The notes: generated from the letters alone by a model not told the origin. 18,102 nucleotides of DNA from Dehalococcoidia bacterium (GCA_023229725.1 JALNYR010000041.1:1-18102); one strand, 5' to 3'; numbered from the stretch's first letter, positions 1 to 8,577 are shown. Numbers and translations: made by a program.

Positions 1-3000
1 GGCTCGTGGCGGGGCAGCCATCTTTCCGGCTGCTCGGACTGGATACAGGTTCGGGAGCGTCCGGTCTGGCGTTGGCCGTGTACCCACCCCATTGCACGTT
101 CATGCCCACGAATGTCAACGCGATCAGCGATTTCATACTCGTGTGCGCCATAACCACCAACATTTCCACGGCCAGGCAGTATTACCTGGCCGGGACAGTC
201 GCCGGCGACGGCATTCCCGAGATTGCATTCACGGGTTCGTGGCCAGTCGGTTCCGATATCAGCCAGATCACGGGGGTCATCGTGCGCTCGGACGGGGACA
301 CCTGGACGTGTCGGCTCGGCGCGCTGCAATACCGTAACTCGGCCACCGGCGTGGTGACGGATATCCCGGCTAACCCGGCGCCGTTTTCGGGGGTCAAGCT
401 CATCGGGTGTGCTGCTAACCCCAAGGCCGGCATGGCAGTCCTCGTGTTCAACGACTGGAGCAGCCACTACTGGTACGTGTGCCGCTATCCGTACAGTGGG
501 CTGCCCGAAAATGCGTCGGGAATGGTGTACTACAGTGACCCGAGGTGCGTCAACGGCTTGATGACCGACTCCCCCACCGTCTGGTCACCGCAGCTGCTGT
601 TGTCCGACGATGGCAACGGCATCGCGATCGCCAAAAATTCCAGGGTTTTCGCATTCAATGTGTCCGATATTGTGGCGGCCGACGCCATCGACAGCACGAA
701 CACACGGGCGTTCAGCCTCGCGAACGTCCTGCTGGCCGCATACTCCCCGCCGACTCTCATGGCGGTGTTTGGGTCTTCCTCGGGCCTGACCCCCACGATC
801 GAGGCCTCGGTGATGACCGAATGGCCAGCCGGGACGGCATCGGCCACGGTCACTGGATCGGTGTGGCACCAATACCCGCCGCGGGCACTGGGCATCGACC
901 AGTTCACTGGGATGGCGTACTACCTCGACAACCAGGGTACGCTATTCCGTATGCCGGTCGACGAATACGGTGCAACCGCGGCGGAGTCTGTCGCGAGCGT
1001 GTGCGGACCGACAATGCCGTTGGATGCGATAGCCAGGGTCGAGGTCTTCCCGGTCGCGGGCCGCGCCCTGGTGTTCTGCGGAAATCCGTCGGTTGGCAGC
1101 ATCGCGGTGGTCGAGGTGGCCAACTGCAATGCCACGAATCCCGTTGATTGTCTAGCCGATGTCAGGCACTGCACGTGGTACCTCTACGAGCCGATGTGCG
1201 TGCTCCGGGCAGCGGCGGTATTGGACATCTGTGCGGGTGGCAACGCATCGCGTTGTGTGGACGAGATACCAATCGTCACCGGGGTCACGCCGGGCTCGGG
1301 ACCGTACACTGGCGGGAACCCGGTGTACGTCTTCGTTTCGGTGTCGCTGTGGACAGACCCCTCCATACAGTGCAGCTTCGGTGGAACGCTGGTCAATGGC
1401 ACGTATCCGAGTATTTTCGGTTCGATCGCCTGCATCGCCCCGGCAATGCCAGCCGCTGGCAGGGAGACGATATCGGTCTATTACAAAGGCGTGGAGATTC
1501 CCAGCGCGTACGTCGAAGGCGACCGGGTGGTCTCGTACGACTTCACCGAAGAATGTGGGGAGGATGCCGACTGCACAGCACGCTACGATGGTACGAACAC
1601 GTGCGTCTATACACAGTGCGTGGACGGCGCGTGCGAGGTTGGGCTGACGACGGCGGGATCGGTGTGCACATCTGGGGGATACACCGGGAGTTGTGACGGA
1701 CAGGGGAATTGCGCCGTTATTTGCCCCAACTGCACGGATTGCCAGCACGACTCTGAATGCTCCACAAGATACGCGGGCGACAATGCGTGCATACTGGCCG
1801 AGTGCATAACTGGCACGTGCATGCTCACGCTCGTTGCCCGCGGCACCGTCTGCGAGCAGGCTGGCATGATAGGAAAGTGCGACGGCAGCGGCGGGTGCGT
1901 GGATTGCCTCACGACTTCCGACTGCGCATCGCGCTACGCGGGGTCGACGGAGTGCACGGCACCGATCTGCGAGAACGAAACCTGCCGTATGGCCCTGGTC
2001 GCAAGGGGTACCGCGTGCACAGCAAACGGAACGGACGGACAGTGCACGGGGGCGGGGATTTGTGCGGACTGCCTGACGACCGCGGATTGTGCATCGAGAT
2101 ATACTGGCACGTCTGAATGTGTGTCACAGATCTGTGCTCTCGAGTCGTGCCAGGTCGCGCTCACGGCACTCGGAACTGCATGCACCGTGGGAACACTGGA
2201 GGGGGAGTGCGACGGCCAGGGGTCGTGCGTACCCATCTCGTGCAACGGTTCGGTGCCGTGCCCACCCGACAGCGAGGTTCTGTGTACCGAAGATGCCGAC
2301 TGCGCAGATATAGCCGGGACGAGGCACGGCTTTGACTCGGCACTTGGACCGTGCCGGGTGTGGCGTTGCGGTTTGTCTGGCATATGTTACAGCGGTGCAG
2401 CAGACGAGAGCACCGCGTGCACTGTCATGACCGCCAGCGGCTGCTCGGCCACACCACCCGTCAACGGTACAACCGTTGACGGCCTGTGCTCGGCTAGTGG
2501 CGTGTGCGTCATACCCGTCGATGAGGTGCCGAGTCCGGACCAGTGCACGGATGGCAAGTCGTGCCTGGCCAGGGCCTGCGTGGGCCTGTTTGCCGGATGT
2601 GCGGTGGACGCGGATTGCGATGGCGGGACGGTCGCGCGCGAGTGCGCAGCCACGAGATGTTCGCAAGTTACGCACCTGTGCGAAAATTACACGCTCGACG
2701 ATGGTGCCCCGTGTGTGCCATCGATCAGCGGCGCTTGCTCGGTCGCTCAGCTCGGTGCGTGCGTTGCGGGAATGTGCACACTCGCGGACCTCGGCCAGCT
2801 CGTGCAGTGCACAACCGACGCGGTCTGCACCGGCGCGACCTGCCTGCCCAACGGTACCTGCACGGTCCTCGAGGGACTGGATCTCGTGTGTTCGGCCGCA
2901 CTCGCGGCTTGCGCCGATTCCGCGACAGGAACATGTAACGGCCGTGGACAATGCGCATGGCAGCCGGCGGCTGCCTGTGACGACAGTGACCTTTGCACGA

Positions 3001-3173
3001 TTGATCTATGCGATGTGTCGACGGGCTTGTGCACCCACACGGAAGATTCCGCCGTGTGCCCCAGCCTGCCTGCCGGGGTCATCGTGGGCATAGCTTTGCT
3101 TGGTGTGAGTATTGTCGGCATCGTTGTGGCATTTATCGCTTTCTACATCATGCAACCACGCCATCTCATATGA
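1..3173 (+). CDS. Giant cysteine-rich surface glycoprotein, PSI-IPT type, 5' partial (copy 1)
   Basis: The frame is open to the left edge, so the start is missing. The first visible residues, LVAGQP, match the end of the signal peptide of the copy at 16014 (LVSGQP), so probably only about 15-20 residues are lost; the GTG at position 6 is not a start. The first ~370 residues hold blade-like motifs such as YPPRALGIDQFTGMAYYLD. A PSI-like knot (1125-1257; core DCLADVRHCTWYLY) and an IPT/TIG-like domain (about 1266-1532) follow. Then come four cysteine repeats of about 55 residues (1554-2230), further cysteine-rich modules with many N-glycosylation sequons, one membrane helix (about 3062-3150) and a short tail ending QPRHLI. 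Expected topology is type I with a large extracellular part. The fold assignments rest on motif recognition only, and the function is unknown; virion surface or host-membrane display is inferred. Confidence 0.88.
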   Translation, partial: LVAGQPSFRLLGLDTGSGASGLALAVYPPHCTFMPTNVNAISDFILVCAITTNISTARQYYLAGTVAGDGIPEIAFTGSWPVGSDISQITGVIVRSDGDTWTCRLGALQYRNSATGVVTDIPANPAPFSGVKLIGCAANPKAGMAVLVFNDWSSHYWYVCRYPYSGLPENASGMVYYSDPRCVNGLMTDSPTVWSPQLLLSDDGNGIAIAKNSRVFAFNVSDIVAADAIDSTNTRAFSLANVLLAAYSPPTLMAVFGSSSGLTPTIEASVMTEWPAGTASATVTGSVWHQYPPRALGIDQFTGMAYYLDNQGTLFRMPVDEYGATAAESVASVCGPTMPLDAIARVEVFPVAGRALVFCGNPSVGSIAVVEVANCNATNPVDCLADVRHCTWYLYEPMCVLRAAAVLDICAGGNASRCVDEIPIVTGVTPGSGPYTGGNPVYVFVSVSLWTDPSIQCSFGGTLVNGTYPSIFGSIACIAPAMPAAGRETISVYYKGVEIPSAYVEGDRVVSYDFTEECGEDADCTARYDGTNTCVYTQCVDGACEVGLTTAGSVCTSGGYTGSCDGQGNCAVICPNCTDCQHDSECSTRYAGDNACILAECITGTCMLTLVARGTVCEQAGMIGKCDGSGGCVDCLTTSDCASRYAGSTECTAPICENETCRMALVARGTACTANGTDGQCTGAGICADCLTTADCASRYTGTSECVSQICALESCQVALTALGTACTVGTLEGECDGQGSCVPISCNGSVPCPPDSEVLCTEDADCADIAGTRHGFDSALGPCRVWRCGLSGICYSGAADESTACTVMTASGCSATPPVNGTTVDGLCSASGVCVIPVDEVPSPDQCTDGKSCLARACVGLFAGCAVDADCDGGTVARECAATRCSQVTHLCENYTLDDGAPCVPSISGACSVAQLGACVAGMCTLADLGQLVQCTTDAVCTGATCLPNGTCTVLEGLDLVCSAALAACADSATGTCNGRGQCAWQPAAACDDSDLCTIDLCDVSTGLCTHTEDSAVCPSLPAGVIVGIALLGVSIVGIVVAFIAFYIMQPRHLI
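1554..2230 (+). repeat. Four tandem cysteine-rich repeats of about 55 residues
   Basis: Units begin near 1554, 1740, 1905 and 2070. The second and third are each exactly 165 nt; the first is longer by an insert containing CPNCTD. The consensus is C-x4-DC-x-SRYxG-x3-C, then C-x5-C, an ARGTxC segment and CDGxGxC. Units three and four are the most alike in protein and DNA. The two other family members in the window lack this block and go straight from the IPT-like domain into the more C-terminal cysteine modules, so the array is an expansion specific to copy 1. Confidence 0.85.
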
Positions 3174-3194
3174 CCCCACCAAAGACAACCCAAA

Positions 3195-3225
3195 ATAATA
3201 CCCAACAAACTCGTAGGGTATTTTT
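3195..3225 (+). terminator. Inverted repeat downstream of surface gene copy 1
   Basis: AATACCC (3197-3203) and GGGTATT (3216-3222) form a 7-bp stem with a 12-nt loop, followed by a T run. It starts 24 nt after the stop codon, within the 77-nt gap before the polymerase gene. The position suggests a transcript 3' end signal of the kind reported for several giant viruses; this is inferred. Confidence 0.5.
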
Positions 3226-3250
3226 GCTCGATGGCCACTGACGCGAAGAA

Positions 3251-6200
3251 ATGGTCAAAAATAAAGGTAGGTTTAAAGCACAGACCAATTACGAAAAAAA
3301 CTGTGCAATGAAACGAAACGTCGACGACAAATCGTGCCCAGTGCGCGAATCCCTGGACATGAAGAAATCGAAAAAATGGTCAATGCCATGGGCGCGCCCA
3401 CCGGTTCCGATGTTTGATCCATCCAACGATGCCCTTGGTACGTCGATTTTTTGTCTCTATGCGTTGACACACTTAACTCGGCCATTTTTGTTTTCAGTGT
3501 TCATGCAAGTTGAGGTGGATTACCATGTTGCAAAGGGCTGGAGCCCAGCGGCCACCGATCCCCCGCCGTATCCCGTGATCCGGATGTTTGGGTGCACGGA
3601 GAGTGGTAACAGTGTCCTTGCGAACATCTATGGATTCGCGCCGTACCTGTACATCAAGGCGCCGCCTGGGTTCACCTCGGAAGATATGTGCGAATTCAGG
3701 CAGCAGCTGGAACACGCAATGGCCGCCGGGGCGCGCGGTCCGGCTGCGATGAAGGCAAACAGGCCGTACATAGCGGGCATCGAGCTCGAGATGAGCCAGA
3801 CGATCTTGGGATACCATGGCGACAGACTCGAGCCATTCCTGCGGATTAGTACGGCAATTCCGGCGCAGATCCCGATACTGAGAGGCGTGCTAGACGGCGG
3901 GACCATCTGGAGGCGGGAGCCGATGCCCACGTTCGAAAGTAATATCCTGTTCCCGATCAGGTTTCTCGTCGATTCTCGCATCACGGGCTGCGGCTGGGTG
4001 CGCTTGCCGGCGAGGGCATACGCGACGACGACGGAACAGAACCGGATGTCCCGTTGCCAGATCGAGGTCGACGTCAATTACGCAAGAATCGAGAACCTCG
4101 GCGTCGAGGGTGAGTGGTCCAAGGTCGCGCCGGTGCGGGTCCTCAGCTTCGACATCGAGTGCGCCGCCAAGAAGGGCATGTTCCCAGTTGCGGATGTGGA
4201 TCCCGTCATTCAGATCGCGAATCTCGTCACTGTCCATGGCGAATCTAAGCCCGTCATCAAGAACCTCTTCGCGCTGAACGGCTGCTCGGTGATCCCGGGC
4301 GCTGACGTGCTCGAGTTCGTCGACGAGCGCGAGATGCTGGGCATGTTCAGGGATTTCATCCAGGCCTCCGATCCGGACATCATTACGGGGTACAACATCG
4401 TCAACTTCGATATCCCGTACCTCATCGACCGCGGAAAGGCACTTGGCGTCCGCGACTTCTGTCACTGGGGCCGCATCGTAGGCAGTCCGGTGGCCGTGAA
4501 GGAATCGACGTTCTCGTCAAAGGCGTACGGGAAACGCGTGAGCAAGCAGATCGGCATCACCGGACGCATTCCGTTCGACGTGATCCAGATTGTGCAGCGC
4601 GAGTTCAAGCTCCGTTCGTACTCCCTCAACTTTGTATCCGCCACGTACCTCGGAGAGCAGAAGGAAGAGGTGGCGCATACGGAAATCTCGCAGCTCTTCG
4701 AGGGCTCGGCCGACGATCGCAGGCGACTGGGCGTGTACTGCCTCAAGGACGCCTACCTCCCGCAGCGTCTCTGCGATAAACTGATGCTCTTGGTCAATAA
4801 CATCGAGATGTCCCGCGCGACTGGCGTGCCGATCAGCTTCCTGCTGTTGCACGGGCAACAACTCAAGGTCCTGACCCAGCTCTATCGTAAAGCGGCTGAA
4901 CGCAACATGCGGATCCCGTACTACAAACGGGTGGAAGTGGAGGGCGAGAAGAAGGTGAAATACAAGGGCGCCACAGTCATCGAGCCCGTTCGCGGGTTCC
5001 ACAAGACTCCGGTCGCGACGCTCGACTTTGCTTCGCTGTATCCATCCATCATGATTGCACACAATCTGTGCTACGCAACGATGCTGCCTGTAGACAAAGT
5101 CCAGCGAGACGCGATCTGTCGGCCAGAAGACTGCGAGCAGTTGCCCACCGGAACTTTTTTCGTGAGGTCCTCAACGAAACTCGGGGTCCTTCCGGGCATC
5201 TTGCGGGACCTGCTAGCCGCGCGCAAGAAGGCGAAGCAGCTCCTCGCCCAGGAAAAGGATCCCGCAAGAAGGGCTGTGTACGACGCGAGGCAACTTGCCC
5301 TCAAGCTCTGCGCAAACTCGGTCTACGGCGTGACCGGCGCACGCGACGGCAAGCTTCCATGCACGGAGGTTGCGTCCAGCGTCACGGCATGTGGAAGGGA
5401 CATGATCCAACTGACGAAGAACCTCGTGGAGTCGACGTACACCCGGGAGAACGGCTACGCAGACAACGCAATGGTTCTCTACGGCGACACGGACTCTGTG
5501 ATGGTCATGTTCGGGGAAATGGACATGAAGAAGGTCATCGAGCTCGGAAAGCAGGCCGCGGCGCTCGTCTCGAAAAACTTTCCCCCGCCCGTGAGTCTCG
5601 AGTTCGAAAAGGTCTACTTCCCGTACCTGCTCATCAGCAAAAAGCGCTACGCGGGCGTGCTGTGGATGACCGCGGAGAAGCCAGTCAAGGTCGACACGAA
5701 AGGCATCGAGACCGTGCGCCGCGACAACTCGCAGCTCGTGAAGTTCGTCATGGATACCATTCTCAACAAGATTCTGCTTCGCCAAGATGTCGCCGGGGCC
5801 GCGGAGTTCGTCAAACGCACGATCTCGAGTCTTCTGCGCAACCAACTCGATCTATCGCTCCTCGTGATCTCAAAGGCGCTGTCCAAGACGGAGTACGCCG
5901 GGAAGCAGGCGCACGTGGAACTCGCCAAGAAGATGCGCAAGCGCGACGCGGCAACTGCCCCGGGAATCGGTGACCGTGTGCCCTTCGTGATCGTGCAGTC
6001 GACAAAAGGCGCTCACGCGTACGAGAAAGCCGAGGATCCGTTGTGGGCACTGGAAAAGAATCTGCCCATCGACTACAACTACTACATCGAGAATCAACTT
6101 CAGAAACCCGTGAATAGGATCTTCAGGCCGGTACTCGGGGACGGTGGCATTGCCCAACTGTGGATGGGCGAGCACACCCGCACGCTCACGAGAGCAACTC

Positions 6201-6541
6201 CAGCTGCCACAGCTGGCGGAATAGCGGGCTTCGTCGTGTGCACACCACGGTGCATGGGGTGCCACGGTCCACTGGCCGAGGGACACATTGCACTGTGCCA
6301 GGTGTGTACCGACTCGGGCAAAGGCTTACAGGTTTATATCAACCAGCTCGCACTCGTCGGTGCCCTCGAGACGAAGCACAATAGGGCCTGGACAGAGTGC
6401 CAACGCTGCATGCGCGATTATCACAAAGAGATCCTTTGCACTAACAGGGACTGCCCGATCTTTTACATGCGAGCGCGGGTTAAGAAAGACCTGTGCGATG
6501 CCCAGAAAGATCTCGACCGTCTCATTGATCTGAAATGGTGA
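3251..6541 (+). CDS. DNA polymerase, family B, delta catalytic subunit type
   Basis: Replicative DNA polymerase with 3'-5' proofreading. It reads almost collinearly with cellular Pol delta (POLD1). In unspliced numbering, exonuclease motif I is FDIEC (D301), exo II is GYNIVNFDIPYL and exo III is YCLKDAYLP. Polymerase motif A is DFASLYPSIM (D592), motif B is KLCANSVYG and motif C is YGDTDS (D746, D748). KKRYAG and the YAGKQAHVELA segment are also present. The C-terminus keeps both four-cysteine clusters: CysA from C1001 and CysB (CQRC...CTNRDC, from C1050), the latter holding a 4Fe-4S cluster in eukaryotes. A 60-nt intron at 3438-3497 is likely, giving exons 3251-3437 and 3498-6541 and 1076 residues (human 1107). 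The start is uncertain: the ATG at 3308 could serve instead of 3251, as the N-terminal ~50 residues are basic and not conserved. No catalytic residue is missing. Confidence 0.96.
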   Translation: MVKNKGRFKAQTNYEKNCAMKRNVDDKSCPVRESLDMKKSKKWSMPWARPPVPMFDPSNDALGTSIFCLYALTHLTRPFLFSVFMQVEVDYHVAKGWSPAATDPPPYPVIRMFGCTESGNSVLANIYGFAPYLYIKAPPGFTSEDMCEFRQQLEHAMAAGARGPAAMKANRPYIAGIELEMSQTILGYHGDRLEPFLRISTAIPAQIPILRGVLDGGTIWRREPMPTFESNILFPIRFLVDSRITGCGWVRLPARAYATTTEQNRMSRCQIEVDVNYARIENLGVEGEWSKVAPVRVLSFDIECAAKKGMFPVADVDPVIQIANLVTVHGESKPVIKNLFALNGCSVIPGADVLEFVDEREMLGMFRDFIQASDPDIITGYNIVNFDIPYLIDRGKALGVRDFCHWGRIVGSPVAVKESTFSSKAYGKRVSKQIGITGRIPFDVIQIVQREFKLRSYSLNFVSATYLGEQKEEVAHTEISQLFEGSADDRRRLGVYCLKDAYLPQRLCDKLMLLVNNIEMSRATGVPISFLLLHGQQLKVLTQLYRKAAERNMRIPYYKRVEVEGEKKVKYKGATVIEPVRGFHKTPVATLDFASLYPSIMIAHNLCYATMLPVDKVQRDAICRPEDCEQLPTGTFFVRSSTKLGVLPGILRDLLAARKKAKQLLAQEKDPARRAVYDARQLALKLCANSVYGVTGARDGKLPCTEVASSVTACGRDMIQLTKNLVESTYTRENGYADNAMVLYGDTDSVMVMFGEMDMKKVIELGKQAAALVSKNFPPPVSLEFEKVYFPYLLISKKRYAGVLWMTAEKPVKVDTKGIETVRRDNSQLVKFVMDTILNKILLRQDVAGAAEFVKRTISSLLRNQLDLSLLVISKALSKTEYAGKQAHVELAKKMRKRDAATAPGIGDRVPFVIVQSTKGAHAYEKAEDPLWALEKNLPIDYNYYIENQLQKPVNRIFRPVLGDGGIAQLWMGEHTRTLTRATPAATAGGIAGFVVCTPRCMGCHGPLAEGHIALCQVCTDSGKGLQVYINQLALVGALETKHNRAWTECQRCMRDYHKEILCTNRDCPIFYMRARVKKDLCDAQKDLDRLIDLKW
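3438..3497 (+). other. Probable spliceosomal intron (60 nt) in the DNA polymerase gene
   Basis: The segment begins GTACGT, has a branch-point-like CTTAACT at 3472-3478, about 20 nt before the acceptor, and ends TTTTTGTTTTCAG. It is more A+T-rich than the flanking exons. Splicing joins the first base of the interrupted codon (G at 3437) to TG at 3498-3499. This restores ALVFMQVEVDYHV, which matches the Pol delta N-terminal pattern (human PLIFQQLEIDHYV). Without splicing, 20 hydrophobic residues absent from the family interrupt that conserved strand. The length is a multiple of three and has no in-frame stop, so retention would still give a full-length protein. Confidence 0.85.
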
Positions 6542-6595
6542 CCATGAAATTCTACCCAAACGCGAAAATCGAATTAAAAATAGATAAATAGTCTA

Positions 6596-7405
6596 ATGAC
6601 GACGCACGACGACTTCGGGGAGCCCGCAGCAAAGAAACGCGCAACGCACTACAATGTCAAAGCACTCTTCGTGATGGCGTTCGGCGATGGCTCGGCGCTG
6701 CACATAGCGGCGGTTTATAACGCATCCAACATCGAGGTGCTGCTGAGCAGGGGAGTAGAGGTCGACGTTCGGGACAGGAACGGGTGCACGCCGCTGATGT
6801 ATGCTGCTGAATGTGGAACGATGGATTGCATCAAGAAACTGCTCCGTGCCGGCGCCAACGTGGATGCACCGAATGACTTTGGCGAGACTCCGGCCATGTA
6901 TGCGGCGAGACACGATCCATGCATACTCGAGTACTTCATCAAGGCCGGGGCAGACATCAACGCGGTGTCGATGAGATGCACGACGGCTCTGCATCATGCG
7001 CTCGAAGCGCGTCAACCCAAAAGCGTCGCTGTACTACTCGAAGCCGGCGCTGATCCTAACATTCCATATCACAGTTACCAGCAAGCTCCGTCAGTGCTTC
7101 GATTTGCGCTCGAATATAACGTAGGGGGAGGGGCCATTCAAGCACTGCTCTGTGCGGGGGCCGAATTGCGTAGTCACGAGAGCGTGCCGTGCCTTGAACC
7201 CGCGGTCGATGTCTACCTGAGAGATACGTATAGGCACTGCGAAGCATCGAAACTCCGCCGATTTTGTGATGGAACGCATCCACGGCTCGGGCTGGGGAGT
7301 CCGGTCGGTCTCCTCGCTGGGTTTCCGCAGATAGCAGAGTTCATCGTCAGGCATGCCTTGCCTCGTGTGGCCGCAACCGGCGCGGACGATGTGCAACTCT
7401 ACTGA
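6596..7405 (+). CDS. Ankyrin repeat protein, 269 residues
   Basis: Four clear ankyrin repeats span about residues 32-160: DGSALHIAA, NGCTPLMYAA, FGETPAMYAA and CTTALHHAL. Each is followed by a helix and a GA(D/N)xN-type turn. A fifth, degenerate repeat lies near residues 165-195 (LRFALEYN...LLCAGAEL). The C-terminal ~70 residues show no recognised domain; no F-box, RING or PRANC motif is evident. The gene starts 54 nt after the polymerase stop on the same strand, with an A+T-rich leader. Ankyrin proteins of large viruses usually bind host proteins, often as ubiquitin-ligase adaptors; the target here cannot be told. The start at 6596 is the first ATG after the A+T-rich leader. Confidence 0.9.
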   Translation: MTTHDDFGEPAAKKRATHYNVKALFVMAFGDGSALHIAAVYNASNIEVLLSRGVEVDVRDRNGCTPLMYAAECGTMDCIKKLLRAGANVDAPNDFGETPAMYAARHDPCILEYFIKAGADINAVSMRCTTALHHALEARQPKSVAVLLEAGADPNIPYHSYQQAPSVLRFALEYNVGGGAIQALLCAGAELRSHESVPCLEPAVDVYLRDTYRHCEASKLRRFCDGTHPRLGLGSPVGLLAGFPQIAEFIVRHALPRVAATGADDVQLY

Positions 7406-7442
7406 CACCGCACCTGATCTTTGTGAGAGGGTGCATGATTTC

Positions 7443-7463
7443 ATTAGTCACAACGAGACTAAT
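7443..7463 (+). terminator. Inverted repeat after the ankyrin gene
   Basis: ATTAGTC (7443-7449) and GACTAAT (7457-7463) form a perfect 7-bp stem with a 7-nt loop, 38 nt after the stop codon. It lies in the 136-bp gap between two convergent genes (7406-7541), which also holds a run of seven G at 7469-7475. Probably a transcript 3' end signal. Confidence 0.5.
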
Positions 7464-7522
7464 TGTAAGGGGGGGCAAAGAACGCTAAATGCGCGACCGC
7501 TGAAATTTTCTTGACACTTTTC

Positions 7523-7551
7523 ACCCGGGATCACCACGGGTTCAAAGCCCG
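7523..7551 (-). terminator. Overlapping inverted repeats at the Kelch stop codon
   Basis: Two mutually exclusive hairpins share the CGGG at 7537-7540. One pairs 7537-7540 with CCCG 7548-7551 and leaves the stop codon (7542-7544) in its loop. The other pairs CGGGT 7537-7541 with ACCCG 7523-7527, just past the stop. They may mark the 3' end of the Kelch transcript; this is inferred. Confidence 0.4.
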
Positions 7552-8525
7552 ATCACGGAGCCATGAGGCCGGAGATCGGGCATCTGGGACGCAGCGGACC
7601 ATTTCATCGAGTCGAGATCCAGTACCTCTACTGCGCGCTGTGCACCAGTGTAGCCGGCGCCACCTACTATGTAAATCTTGTGGTCAATGGCGACCGCACC
7701 CGCGGGGATCCGCGGGGTCGGCATCGTGATCGACGGAGTTGCCCATTCACCCTTGTCCGTGTCCAGCACTTCGATCACATCGAGATGTATGATGTCGAAT
7801 CCGCCGAAAGCCCAGATGAACCGGTCGTCGACCACCGCCACCGCTACACCCCAACGAGCGGTCGGCATCGGCGGGTAAGTTGTCCACATGCCCGTCTTCG
7901 TGTCCAGTACCTCTACTGTGCGATGTGTACCAGCGTAGCCGGCACCTCCGATGACGTAGATGCGAGAACCTATGACCGCGACGCCCATGCTGTATCTCGG
8001 GGTCGGCATCGAGGCAATCGCCTCCCACATGCTCCGCCGTGTGTCGAACACTTCGCACGTGCTGAGACATATGTCGGTGGAATTGCCGAATCCGCCGAAG
8101 ACGTAGACCATGCCGCCGACGACGCCAACTCCGGGATGCGAGCGCCGGACAGCCATTGGCTGCATCCGTGTCCATTCGTGCCCGTCTGGCATGGCGATCG
8201 CATACATATCCGCCGACAGGTCGTCGTAATGGTTCGTGCCGCCCACGACATAGATGCGGCCATCGTCGGTGCGGGCGATCCCGGAATTGCTCAGATCGGC
8301 TTGTATACATGGGCCGCGACGCCATGCATTCGCAGTAACCGAAAACAATAGTGTACTCCTATCGGGTCCGCCGCCGCCACAGACCATGATGTATTCGAGG
8401 CCGGGGCCGAGGAAGTCGGTGATGTCCTTCAGCAAGAACGTGTTCGATGCGAGGTCAGCCGCCGGGCTGTTCTCCCCGAGGCGGGCGATCGCTGCTGTGG
8501 CCAGTGTCGCGATGGCCCGTTTCAT
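7542..8525 (-). CDS. Kelch repeat beta-propeller protein, 327 residues
   Basis: Six Kelch repeats are visible, each with the hydrophobic-GG strand and the conserved downstream W: IMVCGGGG (46), IYVVGGTN (91), VYVFGGFG (140), IYVIGGAG (189), FIWAFGGF (237) and IYIVGGAG (284). They should form a six-bladed propeller for protein binding. There is no BTB domain; the first ~45 residues are helical-looking and unassigned. Kelch proteins without BTB in large viruses often mimic substrate-binding arms of cullin-3 ligases, but this role is only inferred. The start at 8525 is the only ATG before the first blade: upstream codons are open to a stop near 8590 but hold no ATG, and a TATAAAA box lies at 8578-8584. 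Blades four and six are close copies. The gene is convergent with the ankyrin gene to its left. Confidence 0.93.
   Translation of the reverse strand: MKRAIATLATAAIARLGENSPAADLASNTFLLKDITDFLGPGLEYIMVCGGGGPDRSTLLFSVTANAWRRGPCIQADLSNSGIARTDDGRIYVVGGTNHYDDLSADMYAIAMPDGHEWTRMQPMAVRRSHPGVGVVGGMVYVFGGFGNSTDICLSTCEVFDTRRSMWEAIASMPTPRYSMGVAVIGSRIYVIGGAGYAGTHRTVEVLDTKTGMWTTYPPMPTARWGVAVAVVDDRFIWAFGGFDIIHLDVIEVLDTDKGEWATPSITMPTPRIPAGAVAIDHKIYIVGGAGYTGAQRAVEVLDLDSMKWSAASQMPDLRPHGSVIGL
7618..7950 (-). repeat. Internal duplication of Kelch blades
   Basis: The DNA at 7618-7664 and 7901-7947 is nearly identical over about 47 nt. The two copies encode the IYIVGGAGYTGAQRAVEVLD and IYVIGGAGYAGTHRTVEVLD type segments of blades six and four. 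The spacing of about 283 nt equals two blades, so the propeller probably grew by a two-blade duplication. Confidence 0.7.
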
Positions 8526-8577
8526 CGCGCTCCCGGCATCCAGAGTCAGCTGCGTCTTGCGCTTCTTCGTTTCTATT

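Noticed and set aside
6..8. GTG at position 6 as the start of the first gene
   Set aside because: The frame is open to the window edge, and the residues around it match the end of the copy 3 signal peptide, so the true start is outside the window.
3267..3497. Alternative longer intron using GTAGGT at 3267 as donor
   Set aside because: It would also keep the frame, but it removes the residues just before the conserved strand (DALV), whereas the donor at 3438 restores the Pol delta pattern exactly.
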